DNA of 64,000 bases. It comes from Saprospiraceae bacterium. Its GTDB lineage: Bacteria; Bacteroidota; Bacteroidia; Chitinophagales; Saprospiraceae. A model generated the notes under the pieces. The model worked only from the letters and a program-made list of their open reading frames with translations. It was not told where the DNA came from and did no database searches. Every line of letters begins with the position of its first letter. The first letter of the stretch is position 1. The position numbers and the translations under genes were made by a program. Shown here one piece after another: positions 43,356 to 51,924 of the stretch. The stretch is from the NCBI GenBank assembly GCA_027488935.1, contig JAIYAP010000003.1, forward strand, positions 1-64,000, written 5' to 3'.

Positions 43356-43669
43356 AAAATAAGGTTTGCAATAACAGGTAGAAAAATACCTAAAATCCTG
43401 CACAGTAAAGGACCAGGTTTTTAAAGGCGCCCGCAATGACGGATATTCAAGTGCACCATGATTTGTGTTGTTTGTTATCCTATGGTTTCAACCTTGAGCG
43501 CCATTCGTGAGAGGCAAAAATAAATGCAAATTACAGTTTCCCAAGTTTCATTGTTAAAAGTTTTAAATATTAAAATTATGATTGGCCTTTTAAGCACTTT
43601 TAGGGAAAAACATTTGCCTATTTGGCAAAAAACAAATACCCTGAACCTTTCATGTAAAAACTGGTTCAT

Positions 43670-43678
43670 TATCTTTGC
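43670..43678 (+). promoter_or_regulatory. -7 promoter element for the small secreted protein
   Basis: TATCTTTGC fits TAnnTTTG. It lies 55 bases upstream of the ATG at 43734, which argues against the longer frame from 43524. Confidence 0.6.
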
Positions 43679-43733
43679 GACCGCACCTTTTGTGTTTTCC
43701 TATTGTTTTGTTGATTTTAACCTCCATCTTCTG

Positions 43734-44201
43734 ATGCGCAAATACATCTTATTACTTTTATTGATCAGTGCAGGGCTGTTTCAACAGGCACGGGCACAAC
43801 AAACTATAACGCCTGCCACCAAAACCGCCGCAGAAAAAAAAGAAGCGTCCTTGAGTATGCCGGTTGCTCCACTGGCATCGGACAGTATCCTTGTTACCGT
43901 GATTTTGAAGCACCAACAAGATAAAAACCTGCCAGAAATGAAGCGCATTTTGGAGGCGCAAGGCTTTTGGGATTTGTTTCCAACCTCGGATGCACGGGTA
44001 ATGAGTTGGACCCTGGCGATGGGGCTCGGACATGTCATTATACTAAAAATCCCCCCAACCGCCGTTCGTCGCCTGAATTTAGCAATCGAAAATGGCGCCT
44101 GGGGGGCGTTTGATAGCGAGATTTATCTGAGTTACGACTATAAAGTAATCTGGGAAGAATCGCAGGAGAAAAGACACGAATCTAGAGAAGACCGCAACTA
44201 G
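43734..44201 (+). CDS. Small secreted protein of unknown function
   Basis: A frame opens at 43524, but a promoter element lies inside it and the ATG at 43734 gives a textbook signal peptide (MRKYILLLLLISAGLFQQAR, then AQQ). The mature ~135-residue protein has a Lys/Ala-rich linker and then a compact alpha/beta domain (SILVTVILKHQQDKNLPEMK ... GLGHVIILKIPP ... LAIENGAWGAFDSEIYLSYD). This resembles small periplasmic proteins of no known role. Its stop overlaps that of the convergent GWxTD gene (shared CTAG). Confidence 0.6.
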   Translation: MRKYILLLLLISAGLFQQARAQQTITPATKTAAEKKEASLSMPVAPLASDSILVTVILKHQQDKNLPEMKRILEAQGFWDLFPTSDARVMSWTLAMGLGHVIILKIPPTAVRRLNLAIENGAWGAFDSEIYLSYDYKVIWEESQEKRHESREDRN

Positions 44202-45661
44202 AAATCTTCAAAATACACCCGCGCGTTGCGACCCAGGTTGCGTTGCACATTGGTTGCGTCGTTATAATTGTCGCCTTCTTCCTGATCGGCAGCGTTCCGG
44301 GAGTACAATACGCGTTCCCATTTTGGATTGCGGATTTCCCCACGCGCCGTGGAATGCAGCAAAATGTAGTCTTCACCGGCCAGGCTGGGGTTATAAAAAA
44401 GGAATTTTACGTTTTGCTGGCCCGTTTTTGGGAACGTGTAGTAAATCCAGATTTCATACGGCGGTGCACTTGGATCATCTTCTACATGCACCATATCGTC
44501 GGGCTTACCAAAACGGAGGTAGGTGCGTCCGCGATCTGTTTCAAAACCATACCGGAATCCGCTTTGGAATCGGGCATGTACGGCATTGGCATTTTCAATA
44601 AAGGATCTAAATGCCGCTTCGGGGTTGTTTTGGTCAATGCGCACAAAATGGCGAAACACATAAAAACGCATCGCTTTTAATTCCCCGGAGCGTAAGGTAC
44701 CATTCAAGATTTCGGCCTCCGAGGAATTGACCGTGGCAGAAATCGCGCGCATAGTGTACTTCAGTGCTTTTTCATCAAACGCTTGCACAAACTGGCGTTC
44801 CAGCATTTCATCCGTCAGGCTGGTTACATCAAAATTCAGGAAAGGATTAATGCGTTGGAAAGCGATGCTACGGCTAGTTAACAATGCATTGCTGTTGGAA
44901 CGGATTTCTACATTGAGGATGTAATTGCCGCTTTCCAGTTTGCTGATGTCCATTTGCACCAAAATTGCATCCATGGGGGACATTTTTTTCTGTTGGGTGC
45001 CTACTGAGACAAGCGATTTGCGCTCATTTCCTTCTTCCTTTTCGATAAAATAACGCACCTGGTAATCAGCACTGAGTTGATCTGTATGGTAAATTTCGGC
45101 GTAAAAGGCCAGTTTGGTTGCGTACCGGTCGTAATAGCCAAAGGGGAGCGGCTCCAGGAAAAAGCCATTTTTGGTAAACGGATGCGCACTTGCATCCGGC
45201 CGGAATTTATTAAGCAACTGAATTTCAGACAAATACAGGTTTTTACTAAAATCGACGGTAAATTGAACTGTAAACAGGTCTTTGTTATTCGGATTGTTCA
45301 TGTCGACAAATTGAACCTCCAGGGTATAATTGCCATTGGGTACAAACATGCGTTTTACATCCAACAAAGCCTCCGGAGCGGTTACAATAGGGCTATTGAG
45401 CAGGTATTTTTCATAATTTATAATTTCTGTGCCGCGTTTAATCAGCATCAAAACCTCCACGCTTGCCTGCATTTGCGTGCTATCGATGGGCTTGTAGGTA
45501 ACGGTTTGACCTGCAATGCCCACATTCACTTCAATGTATGATTTATCCGTTGTAGAAAAAACGGCATAGGTAACGCCCGTATCGAGTGCTTGGCACCATA
45601 ACGGGAGACAAAATAAGAGTAGTATTGGGGTGAATTGCTGGAAAAAGCGGAGATTTTTCAT
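44198..45661 (-). CDS. Secreted GWxTD-domain protein
   Basis: A 487-aa protein starting at the ATG at 45661 (MKNLRFFQQFTPILLLFCLP), an evident signal peptide; an upstream ATG at 45700 adds 13 residues. A beta-sandwich N-terminal half is followed by a helical segment and the GWxTD-type C-terminal domain (TDRGRTYLRFGKPDDMVHVE, then YEIWIYYTF). GWxTD proteins are common in Bacteroidota and Acidobacteria and have no established function. The gene stands alone. Confidence 0.75.
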   Translation of the reverse strand: MKNLRFFQQFTPILLLFCLPLWCQALDTGVTYAVFSTTDKSYIEVNVGIAGQTVTYKPIDSTQMQASVEVLMLIKRGTEIINYEKYLLNSPIVTAPEALLDVKRMFVPNGNYTLEVQFVDMNNPNNKDLFTVQFTVDFSKNLYLSEIQLLNKFRPDASAHPFTKNGFFLEPLPFGYYDRYATKLAFYAEIYHTDQLSADYQVRYFIEKEEGNERKSLVSVGTQQKKMSPMDAILVQMDISKLESGNYILNVEIRSNSNALLTSRSIAFQRINPFLNFDVTSLTDEMLERQFVQAFDEKALKYTMRAISATVNSSEAEILNGTLRSGELKAMRFYVFRHFVRIDQNNPEAAFRSFIENANAVHARFQSGFRYGFETDRGRTYLRFGKPDDMVHVEDDPSAPPYEIWIYYTFPKTGQQNVKFLFYNPSLAGEDYILLHSTARGEIRNPKWERVLYSRNAADQEEGDNYNDATNVQRNLGRNARVYFEDF

Positions 45662-45810
45662 GGCACAGCTGGTTGAAATTAAAAGAATTGCGAATCGCAA
45701 AAATCAGGTTTCCAAAACAAATCGCCACGACAACTTTTGGCATAAGTCAGGTTCCTGAGCCGCATAAATTTACAGGATTTAACAGACATTCTATTGGAAA
45801 GTTGAAAAAA

Positions 45811-45845
45811 GGGCGTCCTTTCCAGGTTGGAAAGAACGCCCTTTT
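45811..45845 (-). terminator. Terminator after the M28 peptidase gene
   Basis: On the minus strand AGGGCGTTCTTTCC pairs with GGAAAGGACGCCC, followed by TTTTTT. It lies 46 bases after the peptidase stop. Confidence 0.85.
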
Positions 45846-45890
45846 AATTACCAACGCAGGCAAATAGGCCTGGTTACAATGCATCAACTT

Positions 45891-47525
45891 TTATTTTTTC
45901 TCCACAGCGAGGCGTGCAGGGCGGTCGGCCACTTCCCAGGCGGTAAGGAAAGCCAATTGCGCACGTTTCGCCAAAGCATCGAAATTAATCTTTTCTACGG
46001 TATCTGTTGGGCGGTGGTAATCAGGGTGGGTTCCATTGAAATAGAAGATTGCAGGAATGCCTTTTTCGGCAAAATTGTAATGGTCGCTGCGTTCGTAGTA
46101 ATGGTTCGGATCGTCTTTTGCATTGTACTTGTAATCCAGCTCCATTTTGGTGTACTCCATATTTACCCGCTCATTTATTTCATGCAATTCGGGGCTTAAA
46201 CGATCAGAGCCAATCACATAAATATAGTTAGGATTGTTTTTGTGCTGTTCATCCAGGCGACCGATCATATCAATGTTGACATCCACCACGGTTTTGTCTA
46301 GTGGGAAAAGTGGAAATTCAACGTAGTATTTGGAACCTAGCAGGCCTTTTTCTTCACCACTTACCAGCATACAAACGACCGTTCTTTTTGGGCCGATGCC
46401 TTGTTTGCGTGCCTCCTGGAATGCGCGTGCAATTTCAATTACCCCGGATGTGCCGGATCCGTTATCGTCGGCACCATAATAAACCACCGAACTATCGGGA
46501 GATCCGAGGTGGTCATAATGTGCGGTCACAAACACGTATTCCTTTTTCAACAATGGGTCAATGCCTTCAATCACCGCCACCACATTTGAACCTTCGAGGG
46601 TAGCGCCTTCCTTATCCATGTGAAGTTCAATTTTGCGCTTCACTTTCGTAGGTTTGAATTTGTCGGTGCCACCATCTGCAAGGGTTGCAAGCACCTTTTC
46701 TGCTTTATCGCCCAACAGTGCATTGGCCAGTGCAGGGGATACAAACATATTATTGACCCATTCGGCCGTAGATTTTTCGGCATTTGAGGCTGTTGGTTTC
46801 CAGCCGCCGGAAGACAAGGCGCGGCGGTTGGATTTCAGGTTATCGACAATTTTAGGGTCGATGATAAACACCATGATGGCGCCCTTTTCTTTGGCCAGTT
46901 TCACCTTTTTCTTCCAGTCAACCGACCAGTTGGAACGATACATATCGCCCGTAATTTTTGATTTGCCTGCTTCATCAATCGGCTCGCCATCAAAATAGAT
47001 CACTGCTTTGCCTTTTACATCGGCTTTTGCGTAATCGTTGTATTTAGGATCTTCGATGCCATAGCCAACAAACACCACTTCTTTCAGGTTGATTTCGGGC
47101 ATTTTCGGGTTGAAGGCAGGGTAAACATAATAATCCACTTTGTTTTTGAATTCCTGTTCTTCCACTTTCAAACTCAAGTTTGACCAGGATTCATTGGAAA
47201 GCAAAATCTTTTGGAAGTACGAATTCCGATCTCCTTTAGCAGGAATACCAGCGTCTTTAAACTGTTGCGCGATAAAATCGGCAGCTTTACGTTGGCCTGC
47301 TTCCCCTGTTTCGCGGCCTTCCATGGATTTAGAAGCGAGTACTTCCAGCAGCGCTTTCAAATCGGAGGCTGTAATCGTGTTCATAAACGCCGTTGGATCC
47401 GTTAAAGGATACGGACGAACAGTTTTGCTCAGTGGCAAATTAGCCTTATACATTTTGCTCGTATCAGTTTGGGCCCCTAAAAAGGTAGCCGGCAACAAGA
47501 GCAGCAGCAAATAACGAAGTTTCAT
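45891..47525 (-). CDS. Secreted M28-family zinc aminopeptidase
   Basis: A 544-aa protein with a signal peptide (MKLRYLLLLLLPATFLGA). A protease-associated-type insert (about 150-310) interrupts the metallopeptidase. The two-zinc motifs of family M28 are clear: VTAHYDHLG, YGADDNGSGTSGV (bridging Asp), LVSGEEKGLLGSKYY (catalytic Glu-Glu), DMIGRLDE and RSDHYNFAEKGIPAIFY. It is expected to remove N-terminal residues from peptides in the periplasm or medium. With the POT transporter it fits peptide scavenging. It is followed by a strong terminator. Confidence 0.92.
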   Translation of the reverse strand: MKLRYLLLLLLPATFLGAQTDTSKMYKANLPLSKTVRPYPLTDPTAFMNTITASDLKALLEVLASKSMEGRETGEAGQRKAADFIAQQFKDAGIPAKGDRNSYFQKILLSNESWSNLSLKVEEQEFKNKVDYYVYPAFNPKMPEINLKEVVFVGYGIEDPKYNDYAKADVKGKAVIYFDGEPIDEAGKSKITGDMYRSNWSVDWKKKVKLAKEKGAIMVFIIDPKIVDNLKSNRRALSSGGWKPTASNAEKSTAEWVNNMFVSPALANALLGDKAEKVLATLADGGTDKFKPTKVKRKIELHMDKEGATLEGSNVVAVIEGIDPLLKKEYVFVTAHYDHLGSPDSSVVYYGADDNGSGTSGVIEIARAFQEARKQGIGPKRTVVCMLVSGEEKGLLGSKYYVEFPLFPLDKTVVDVNIDMIGRLDEQHKNNPNYIYVIGSDRLSPELHEINERVNMEYTKMELDYKYNAKDDPNHYYERSDHYNFAEKGIPAIFYFNGTHPDYHRPTDTVEKINFDALAKRAQLAFLTAWEVADRPARLAVEKK

Positions 47526-47864
47526 GATTAAAGCAATCGTTGTAAATGGTTAATGAATGATCGGAAACCTGTTGTTATTCCGAACGGCACTGCATTGCGG
47601 AATCCATTGGATTCTTGCAAGCAGCGATTGGGTGCAAATATCTGGATTCATTTGGTAGTAAATCTAATAGAAATGTCAATAACAGAAGCGGTACGTTAAA
47701 AAATCAAAAAAATCGACTGAAATGCTAAAATCTCCAGTGTAGGTCGGCAAGATTGGAACAATTATTGAGGACTACATAAATGTGTAATTCTTTTAATCAG
47801 TTTGATAATCCTATCAGTTTTTGTTTTAATTTCACCACGCAACAATCATCCAAACCCGCAATTC
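47526..47864. other. Intergenic region between divergent genes
   Basis: These 339 AT-rich bases separate the M28 peptidase and haloperoxidase-like genes and must hold both promoters. No repeat, RNA or convincing operator was seen. Confidence 0.5.
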
Positions 47865-49211
47865 ATGAAAAAGTCGATGCGCTTCACGCTAATCTTCATA
47901 GGTATTTTGTGCTTCAACGCTTGCAAGCCAGACAGCGCAAACGAACCAAAACGGCTAAAAACGGCAGAAATTGACGCAAAAGTGGCCAATTCCTGGTTTT
48001 CCCTCTCTTTAAAACTGGCAAAAGAAACACCCGGCTTTACTGCCCCTGTTGCAGCCCGTGCGTTTGCGTACACTGGATTAGCCTTGTACGAATCGGTGGT
48101 TGGCGGTATGCCAGACTACCACACTTTGCAAAGTTATGTTACCAATTTTTTACCAGCTACCGTACCGGAGCCTAAAAACAGTACCGATTACCATTGGGGT
48201 GTCTGTGCCAACCGGGCGATGGCCCTCATGCTGACCAACCTGTACAAAAACACGTCCGCCGAAAATTTGGCGCAAATCAAAACGCTGGAAGATCAGTTTG
48301 AAGCAGAATTTGCAGCAACCACCTCGCAGGAAATATTTGATCGTTCGAAAGAATATGGCGACGTGGTAGGATCTGGCGTTTACAAATACTCCAAAACCGA
48401 TGGCCAGGACGAAGCGTATAACCGCAATTATCCTGCTACCTATAATGTACCATCTTTCGCAGGATCCTGGATTCCAACACCGCCTACTTACCAAACCATT
48501 CCCTTACAGCCAAGCTGGGGCAATGTCCGTTGTTTTGTAGAAGAAAATGGTGCAGGCGTGCCAGTTGCCGCTCACCCACCCTATTCCACCTCTGCATCTT
48601 CCATTTTTTATGTGCAAGCACTTGAAATTTATTCCTTTAAAGAAACCATCACCAACGATCAAAAAAACATTGCGGCATATTGGTATAATGAGCCAGGCAA
48701 AAGTGCAACACCCGCCGGACATGCTATTTCGATCCTAAAACAGTTGCTTGAAGTAAACAAATCAAACCTGGCAACTGCAGCCGAAGCCTATTCCAAACTG
48801 GGTATTGGCTTGCATGACGCATTTGTAAATTCCTGGAAATCAAAGTATAAGCATAATTTAATTCGTCCGATTTCTTATATTCGAGCGCAAGTTGATCCAA
48901 GCTATCAAACAACTTTGAGCACGCCGCCTTACCCGGAATATACCGCCATTAATGCGGTCCAATTTGCAACGATGGCGGAAATATTGGCTTCCTTTTTTGG
49001 CAGCAATACCATTTTTACCGACCGAACTCATGTAAGCCGTACCGATATAAACGGAACTGAACGTGTGTACGAATCCTTTAATGCTGCAGCGGAAGAGGCG
49101 GCTTTTTCAAGCATGTACGCAGGGCATAACTTCCGGTCGGCCATCGAAAACGGCAGGAAGCAAGGTGTATTGGTGGGTAAAAATGTGCTAGCGATGCATT
49201 TTCGTAAGTAG
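47865..49211 (+). CDS. Vanadium-dependent haloperoxidase-like lipoprotein (PAP2 superfamily)
   Basis: A 448-aa lipoprotein: the ATG at 47865 gives a signal peptide ending in CFNAC (Cys20). The C-terminal half has the phosphatase/haloperoxidase motifs: KYKHNLIRPISYI (motif 1, K and RP), SSMYAGHNF (motif 2, S-G-H) and ENGRKQGVLVG (motif 3, R). The motif 3 histidine spacing is atypical. Members oxidise halides with H2O2 or act as acid phosphatases, so reaction is uncertain. Confidence 0.8.
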   Translation: MKKSMRFTLIFIGILCFNACKPDSANEPKRLKTAEIDAKVANSWFSLSLKLAKETPGFTAPVAARAFAYTGLALYESVVGGMPDYHTLQSYVTNFLPATVPEPKNSTDYHWGVCANRAMALMLTNLYKNTSAENLAQIKTLEDQFEAEFAATTSQEIFDRSKEYGDVVGSGVYKYSKTDGQDEAYNRNYPATYNVPSFAGSWIPTPPTYQTIPLQPSWGNVRCFVEENGAGVPVAAHPPYSTSASSIFYVQALEIYSFKETITNDQKNIAAYWYNEPGKSATPAGHAISILKQLLEVNKSNLATAAEAYSKLGIGLHDAFVNSWKSKYKHNLIRPISYIRAQVDPSYQTTLSTPPYPEYTAINAVQFATMAEILASFFGSNTIFTDRTHVSRTDINGTERVYESFNAAAEEAAFSSMYAGHNFRSAIENGRKQGVLVGKNVLAMHFRK

Positions 49212-49258
49212 ACACCCGTTTAAATTTCCTGATCGAACTGATCCTGAAAGAACAGGAA

Positions 49259-49687
49259 ATGGAGGATATTATTTGGTCTAAACTGCTTAATCATTGTCGC
49301 CAACTAGCTTTATTGGCTTCCGAAAAGGGAAATCCCGCAGTAGGCGCACTGGTAGTACGCGCAGGAATGGTCGTGGGCGCAGGTGAAGAGGCGGGGCGCT
49401 CAAAAAACGACATCACTTGCCACGCTGAAATTGAGGCAATTCGCGCAGCAGTGCAAGCACTTCAAACCAATGATCTTTCTGATTGTCAACTAATTACCAC
49501 ACATGAACCTTGTGTGATGTGCGCTTATGTAATTCGGTATCACCAAATTCAGGCCGTTTATTACGAGCACAAAGTTTTTACCGTAGGCAGTATCCATTCG
49601 AGCCACCCAATTTTAACAGATGCCACGTTTTGGCCAGGGAAACCAGTTCCAGAGGTATATTTTATTGGAGAAATGCTTAGTTTTTAG
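49259..49687 (+). CDS. Zinc-dependent nucleoside/nucleobase deaminase
   Basis: A 142-aa deaminase of the CDA/TadA-like family: H55-A-E57 in CHAEIEAIRAA holds the zinc ligand and catalytic Glu, and EPCVMCAYVIRY supplies C85 and C88. The size and EPCVMC context resemble guanine- or tRNA-adenosine-type deaminases, but the loops are too variable to fix the substrate. It starts 47 bases after the haloperoxidase-like gene on the same strand. Confidence 0.85.
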   Translation: MEDIIWSKLLNHCRQLALLASEKGNPAVGALVVRAGMVVGAGEEAGRSKNDITCHAEIEAIRAAVQALQTNDLSDCQLITTHEPCVMCAYVIRYHQIQAVYYEHKVFTVGSIHSSHPILTDATFWPGKPVPEVYFIGEMLSF

Positions 49688-49730
49688 GGTTGAGAGCGTA
49701 CCCAAATGCTCCCCCTTAACTTCATAATTC

Positions 49731-49764
49731 GGTGTTCGGTGTTCGGTGTTCGGTGTTCGGTGTT
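49731..49764 (+). repeat. Heptamer array (GGTGTTC)4
   Basis: Four full copies of GGTGTTC (49731-49758) and a six-base partial copy, followed by AAAATACACCTTAATA. On the minus strand this is an AAGGTGTATTTTAACACC-(GAACACC)n element, like those near 193, 8484 and 8701. Confidence 0.9.
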
Positions 49765-49834
49765 AAAATACACCTTAATACAAACAATGGTCAGGATAAA
49801 ATAACATCCTAAATTTTTTCTTAAAAAAATATAT

Positions 49835-49848
49835 ACAGACTTGTCTGT
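49835..49848. promoter_or_regulatory. TetR operator 1 (ACAGAC-TT-GTCTGT)
   Basis: A 6-2-6 inverted repeat lies at the -33 region of the TetR gene promoter; its central TTG is 20 bases upstream of the -7 element. The identical 14-mer recurs at 50441. Confidence 0.8.
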
Positions 49849-49863
49849 TTAAAAAACATCCCA

Positions 49864-49872
49864 TATCTTTGT
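49864..49872 (+). promoter_or_regulatory. -7 promoter element for the TetR gene
   Basis: TATCTTTGT fits TAnnTTTG, 17 bases before the ATG at 49889, with a TTG 20 bases upstream inside the operator. Confidence 0.65.
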
Positions 49873-49888
49873 CCTGAAATTAAAACAC

Positions 49889-50419
49889 ATGGATACCAGA
49901 ACTCGAATAGTCGAAACAGCCGCCAAACTTTTTTACACCCAGGGCTATAACAGCACGGGCATCAACCAGTTGATCAAGGAAGCGGGCGTGGCCAAGGCGA
50001 GTTTGTACCAGCATTTTCCGTCCAAAGAAGATTTGTTGGTGGAATACCTGCGCGTAACGGCCATCGACACCAATAAAACCTTGGATGAAGTGATTGCCAA
50101 ACCAAAAACACCGCAAGATAAAGTGCTGGCTATGTTTGACTTTTTAATCGCATTTTCCAAACAAACCAGTTACAACGGGTGCAATTTCTTGAATGTGGCC
50201 GCCGAATTGCCCCAGGAGCACGAGGATGTGAAGTCGATGATTAAAACCCAGAAAAACCATGTTCGCAACCTGTTTGCCGATATCCTCAAACCAATTGGTA
50301 AAGAAAACCTTGCGGACGAATTGTACGTGCTGTTCGACGCGGCATTGGTTACCAGCAAAGTGTACGGCACCGATTGGCCGATTGAGACGACCAAAACCAT
50401 TGCACAAAAATTGCTTTAA
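49889..50419 (+). CDS. TetR/AcrR-family transcriptional repressor
   Basis: A 176-aa regulator with the N-terminal helix-turn-helix RIVETAAKLFYTQGYNSTGI, then LIKEAGVAKASLYQHFPSKE (residues ~5-50), and a helical ligand-binding domain. The palindrome ACAGAC-TT-GTCTGT lies in its own promoter and again in front of the next gene, so it probably represses itself and the neighbouring membrane protein until an unknown ligand binds. Confidence 0.92.
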   Translation: MDTRTRIVETAAKLFYTQGYNSTGINQLIKEAGVAKASLYQHFPSKEDLLVEYLRVTAIDTNKTLDEVIAKPKTPQDKVLAMFDFLIAFSKQTSYNGCNFLNVAAELPQEHEDVKSMIKTQKNHVRNLFADILKPIGKENLADELYVLFDAALVTSKVYGTDWPIETTKTIAQKLL

Positions 50420-50440
50420 ATTTTTTTTAAACACATAAAA

Positions 50441-50454
50441 ACAGACTTGTCTGT
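50441..50454. promoter_or_regulatory. TetR operator 2 (ACAGAC-TT-GTCTGT)
   Basis: An exact copy of the 14-mer at 49835, in the 61-base gap between the TetR gene and the membrane protein gene, 27 bases upstream of the latter's ATG. Confidence 0.8.
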
Positions 50455-50480
50455 ATATTCACCACCTAAACTTTTTTATC

Positions 50481-50972
50481 ATGTCAAATGCATCTTTTTC
50501 CCTCAAATTACCTCAAAACCCCACTGTTTCCAACACTATTTTATGGTCTGGCCTTATTTCCGGACTACTGGACGCTACTGCTGGGGTAATCGTTTATTTT
50601 TTGTTTAAAGGCATGAACCCCATCGAAGTGCTGCAATACATTGCCAGCGGAGTATTTGGTACGGCTGCCTTTTCTGGTGGACTGTTGATGGCCGTTGCAG
50701 GTTTGATCTTGCATTTTGTTATTGCTTTTGCTTTTGCAGCGGGTTTCTTTTTTGTTTACCCCAACATTCCCGTGCTTTCTAAAAACATTTGGATTACCGG
50801 ACTTTTGTATGGTTTGTTTATCTGGTTGTTTATGAATTTGCTGGTATTGCCCAATTCTAACACCCCGCAAAGTCCACGTGATTTTGTTTCTGTTCTGGAG
50901 ATTATTTGGCACATGACCTTGGTAGGATTGCCGATGGCGCTGGTTACTGCACGTTATTATAATGCAAAATAA
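50481..50972 (+). CDS. YagU/DUF1440-like integral membrane protein
   Basis: A 163-aa protein with four hydrophobic helices (LISGLLDATAGVIVYFLF, FSGGLLMAVAGLILHFVIAF, WITGLLYGLFIWLFMNLLVL, and a last one near 140-155) and the HFVIAFAFAAGFF and WHMTLVGLPMAL features of DUF1440/YagU-type proteins. Function is unknown; some relatives affect acid stress. It is controlled by its own copy of the TetR operator and ends at a strong terminator. Confidence 0.65.
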   Translation: MSNASFSLKLPQNPTVSNTILWSGLISGLLDATAGVIVYFLFKGMNPIEVLQYIASGVFGTAAFSGGLLMAVAGLILHFVIAFAFAAGFFFVYPNIPVLSKNIWITGLLYGLFIWLFMNLLVLPNSNTPQSPRDFVSVLEIIWHMTLVGLPMALVTARYYNAK

Positions 50973-51010
50973 TTAGCAATTTTGCCAAACAGCAGCGCAA
51001 ACGCCTGTTT

Positions 51011-51058
51011 AAAAAGTTTGAATTCGTGGGATTTATGCCCGCAGGATTCAAACTTTTT
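51011..51058 (+). terminator. Terminator after the TetR-regulated membrane gene
   Basis: AAAAAGTTTGAAT (51011-51023) pairs perfectly with ATTCAAACTTTTT (51046-51058), with an inner GTGGG/CCCGC stem. Works on either strand. Confidence 0.8.
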
Positions 51059-51064
51059 GGCATT

Positions 51065-51158
51065 ATACCCAGATTTAAATGGATTTGAAGGATGGATGGA
51101 TAAAAAATTGATTTTCAATGGATTAAAAGCCATCTGTTTTCATAACCACTTTGCGTTA
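51065..51158 (+). repeat. Dispersed ~93-bp repeat, copy 2
   Basis: Matches the minus strand of 16967-17061 over its whole length, from TACCCAGATTTAAATGG to AACCACTTTGCGTT, with a few substitutions and one-base indels. Located between the terminator at 51011 and the PNPOx-like gene. Confidence 0.85.
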
Positions 51159-51195
51159 ACTATATATAAAGCATCCATTAACCCTTTTTCACACC

Positions 51196-51804
51196 ATGAA
51201 TTACGCAAAATTTGCCTTTACAGACGCCATTAAAGCCCTTCAAGAAACCCAGGGCAGCCGCCTTTCCTACGAGCGGGTAGAAAAAAACAATGTGGTAGAT
51301 GGGCTATCCGACAATGAGATCGGTTTTATTGAAAACCGCGATAGTTTTTACCTGGCCAGCATCGGCGAAAACGGGTACCCTTACATCCAGCACCGCGGCG
51401 GCCCCAAAGGTTTTGTAAAAGTATTGGATGATAAAACGATTGGGTTGGTGGATTTTACCGGCAATAAACAATACATCTCGGTCGGCAATATCCAAACGCG
51501 CCCTCAGGTATCCATTATTATGGTTTCTTATCCACAGAAGGCCAGGCTGAAGTTGTATGCCGATGTACGTATTGTTGCCTTGGAAGACGACCCCGCACTT
51601 TTTGAGCAACTTGACCCGGCCGACTACAAACACCGTCCGGAGCGGATGATGTTGTTTGATATCAAAGCATTTGACTGGAATTGTCCGCAGCACATTACGC
51701 CGCGCTATACGGTGGAAGAGATACAAGCCGCATTCGGGCCTCAAAAACAATATATTGAACAGTTGGAAGCGGAAATTGCGCGGTTGAAGGCAGGAGTTGG
51801 GTAA
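51196..51804 (+). CDS. Pyridoxamine 5'-phosphate oxidase-fold (FMN-binding) protein
   Basis: A 202-aa protein with the split-barrel flavin fold: FIENRDSFYLASIGENGYPY, then IQHRGGPKGFVKVLDDKTIG, IGLVDFTGNKQYISVGNIQ and ARLKLYADVRIV. Such short members bind FMN or F420 and reduce small substrates; the PLP-synthesis function of PdxH is not implied. The last ~30 residues form a coiled coil (QYIEQLEAEIARLKAG). A repeat copy lies just upstream and the GAACACC element just downstream. Confidence 0.85.
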   Translation: MNYAKFAFTDAIKALQETQGSRLSYERVEKNNVVDGLSDNEIGFIENRDSFYLASIGENGYPYIQHRGGPKGFVKVLDDKTIGLVDFTGNKQYISVGNIQTRPQVSIIMVSYPQKARLKLYADVRIVALEDDPALFEQLDPADYKHRPERMMLFDIKAFDWNCPQHITPRYTVEEIQAAFGPQKQYIEQLEAEIARLKAGVG

Positions 51805-51812
51805 ATATCGAA

Positions 51813-51833
51813 AAGCAGAACACCGAATGACGA
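51813..51833 (+). repeat. Degenerate GAACACC element
   Basis: Following the PNPOx-like gene, ATATCGAAAAGCAGAACACC and then GAATGACGAA form a degraded copy of the dispersed element seen at 193 and 8701. Confidence 0.55.
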
Positions 51834-51882
51834 AATAAAAGGTGCGCTGCGTTTGGTTGCGAGCTTGGTCAAATGGTCAACG

Positions 51883-51924
51883 CATCACTCATCACTCATC
51901 ACTCATCACTCATCACTCATCACT
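51883..51924. repeat. Heptamer array (CATCACT)6
   Basis: Six perfect tandem copies of CATCACT, 42 bases. The minus-strand MarR gene ends inside it: its final codons GTG-ATG-AGT-GAT-GAG-TGA are array sequence. Relative to that gene the unit reads AGTGATG, similar to the GTGATAA array after the left-edge gene. Confidence 0.95.

Noticed and set aside
51883-51924. CATCACT array as a possible CRISPR
   Set aside because: Contiguous 7-base units without spacers; no cas genes.
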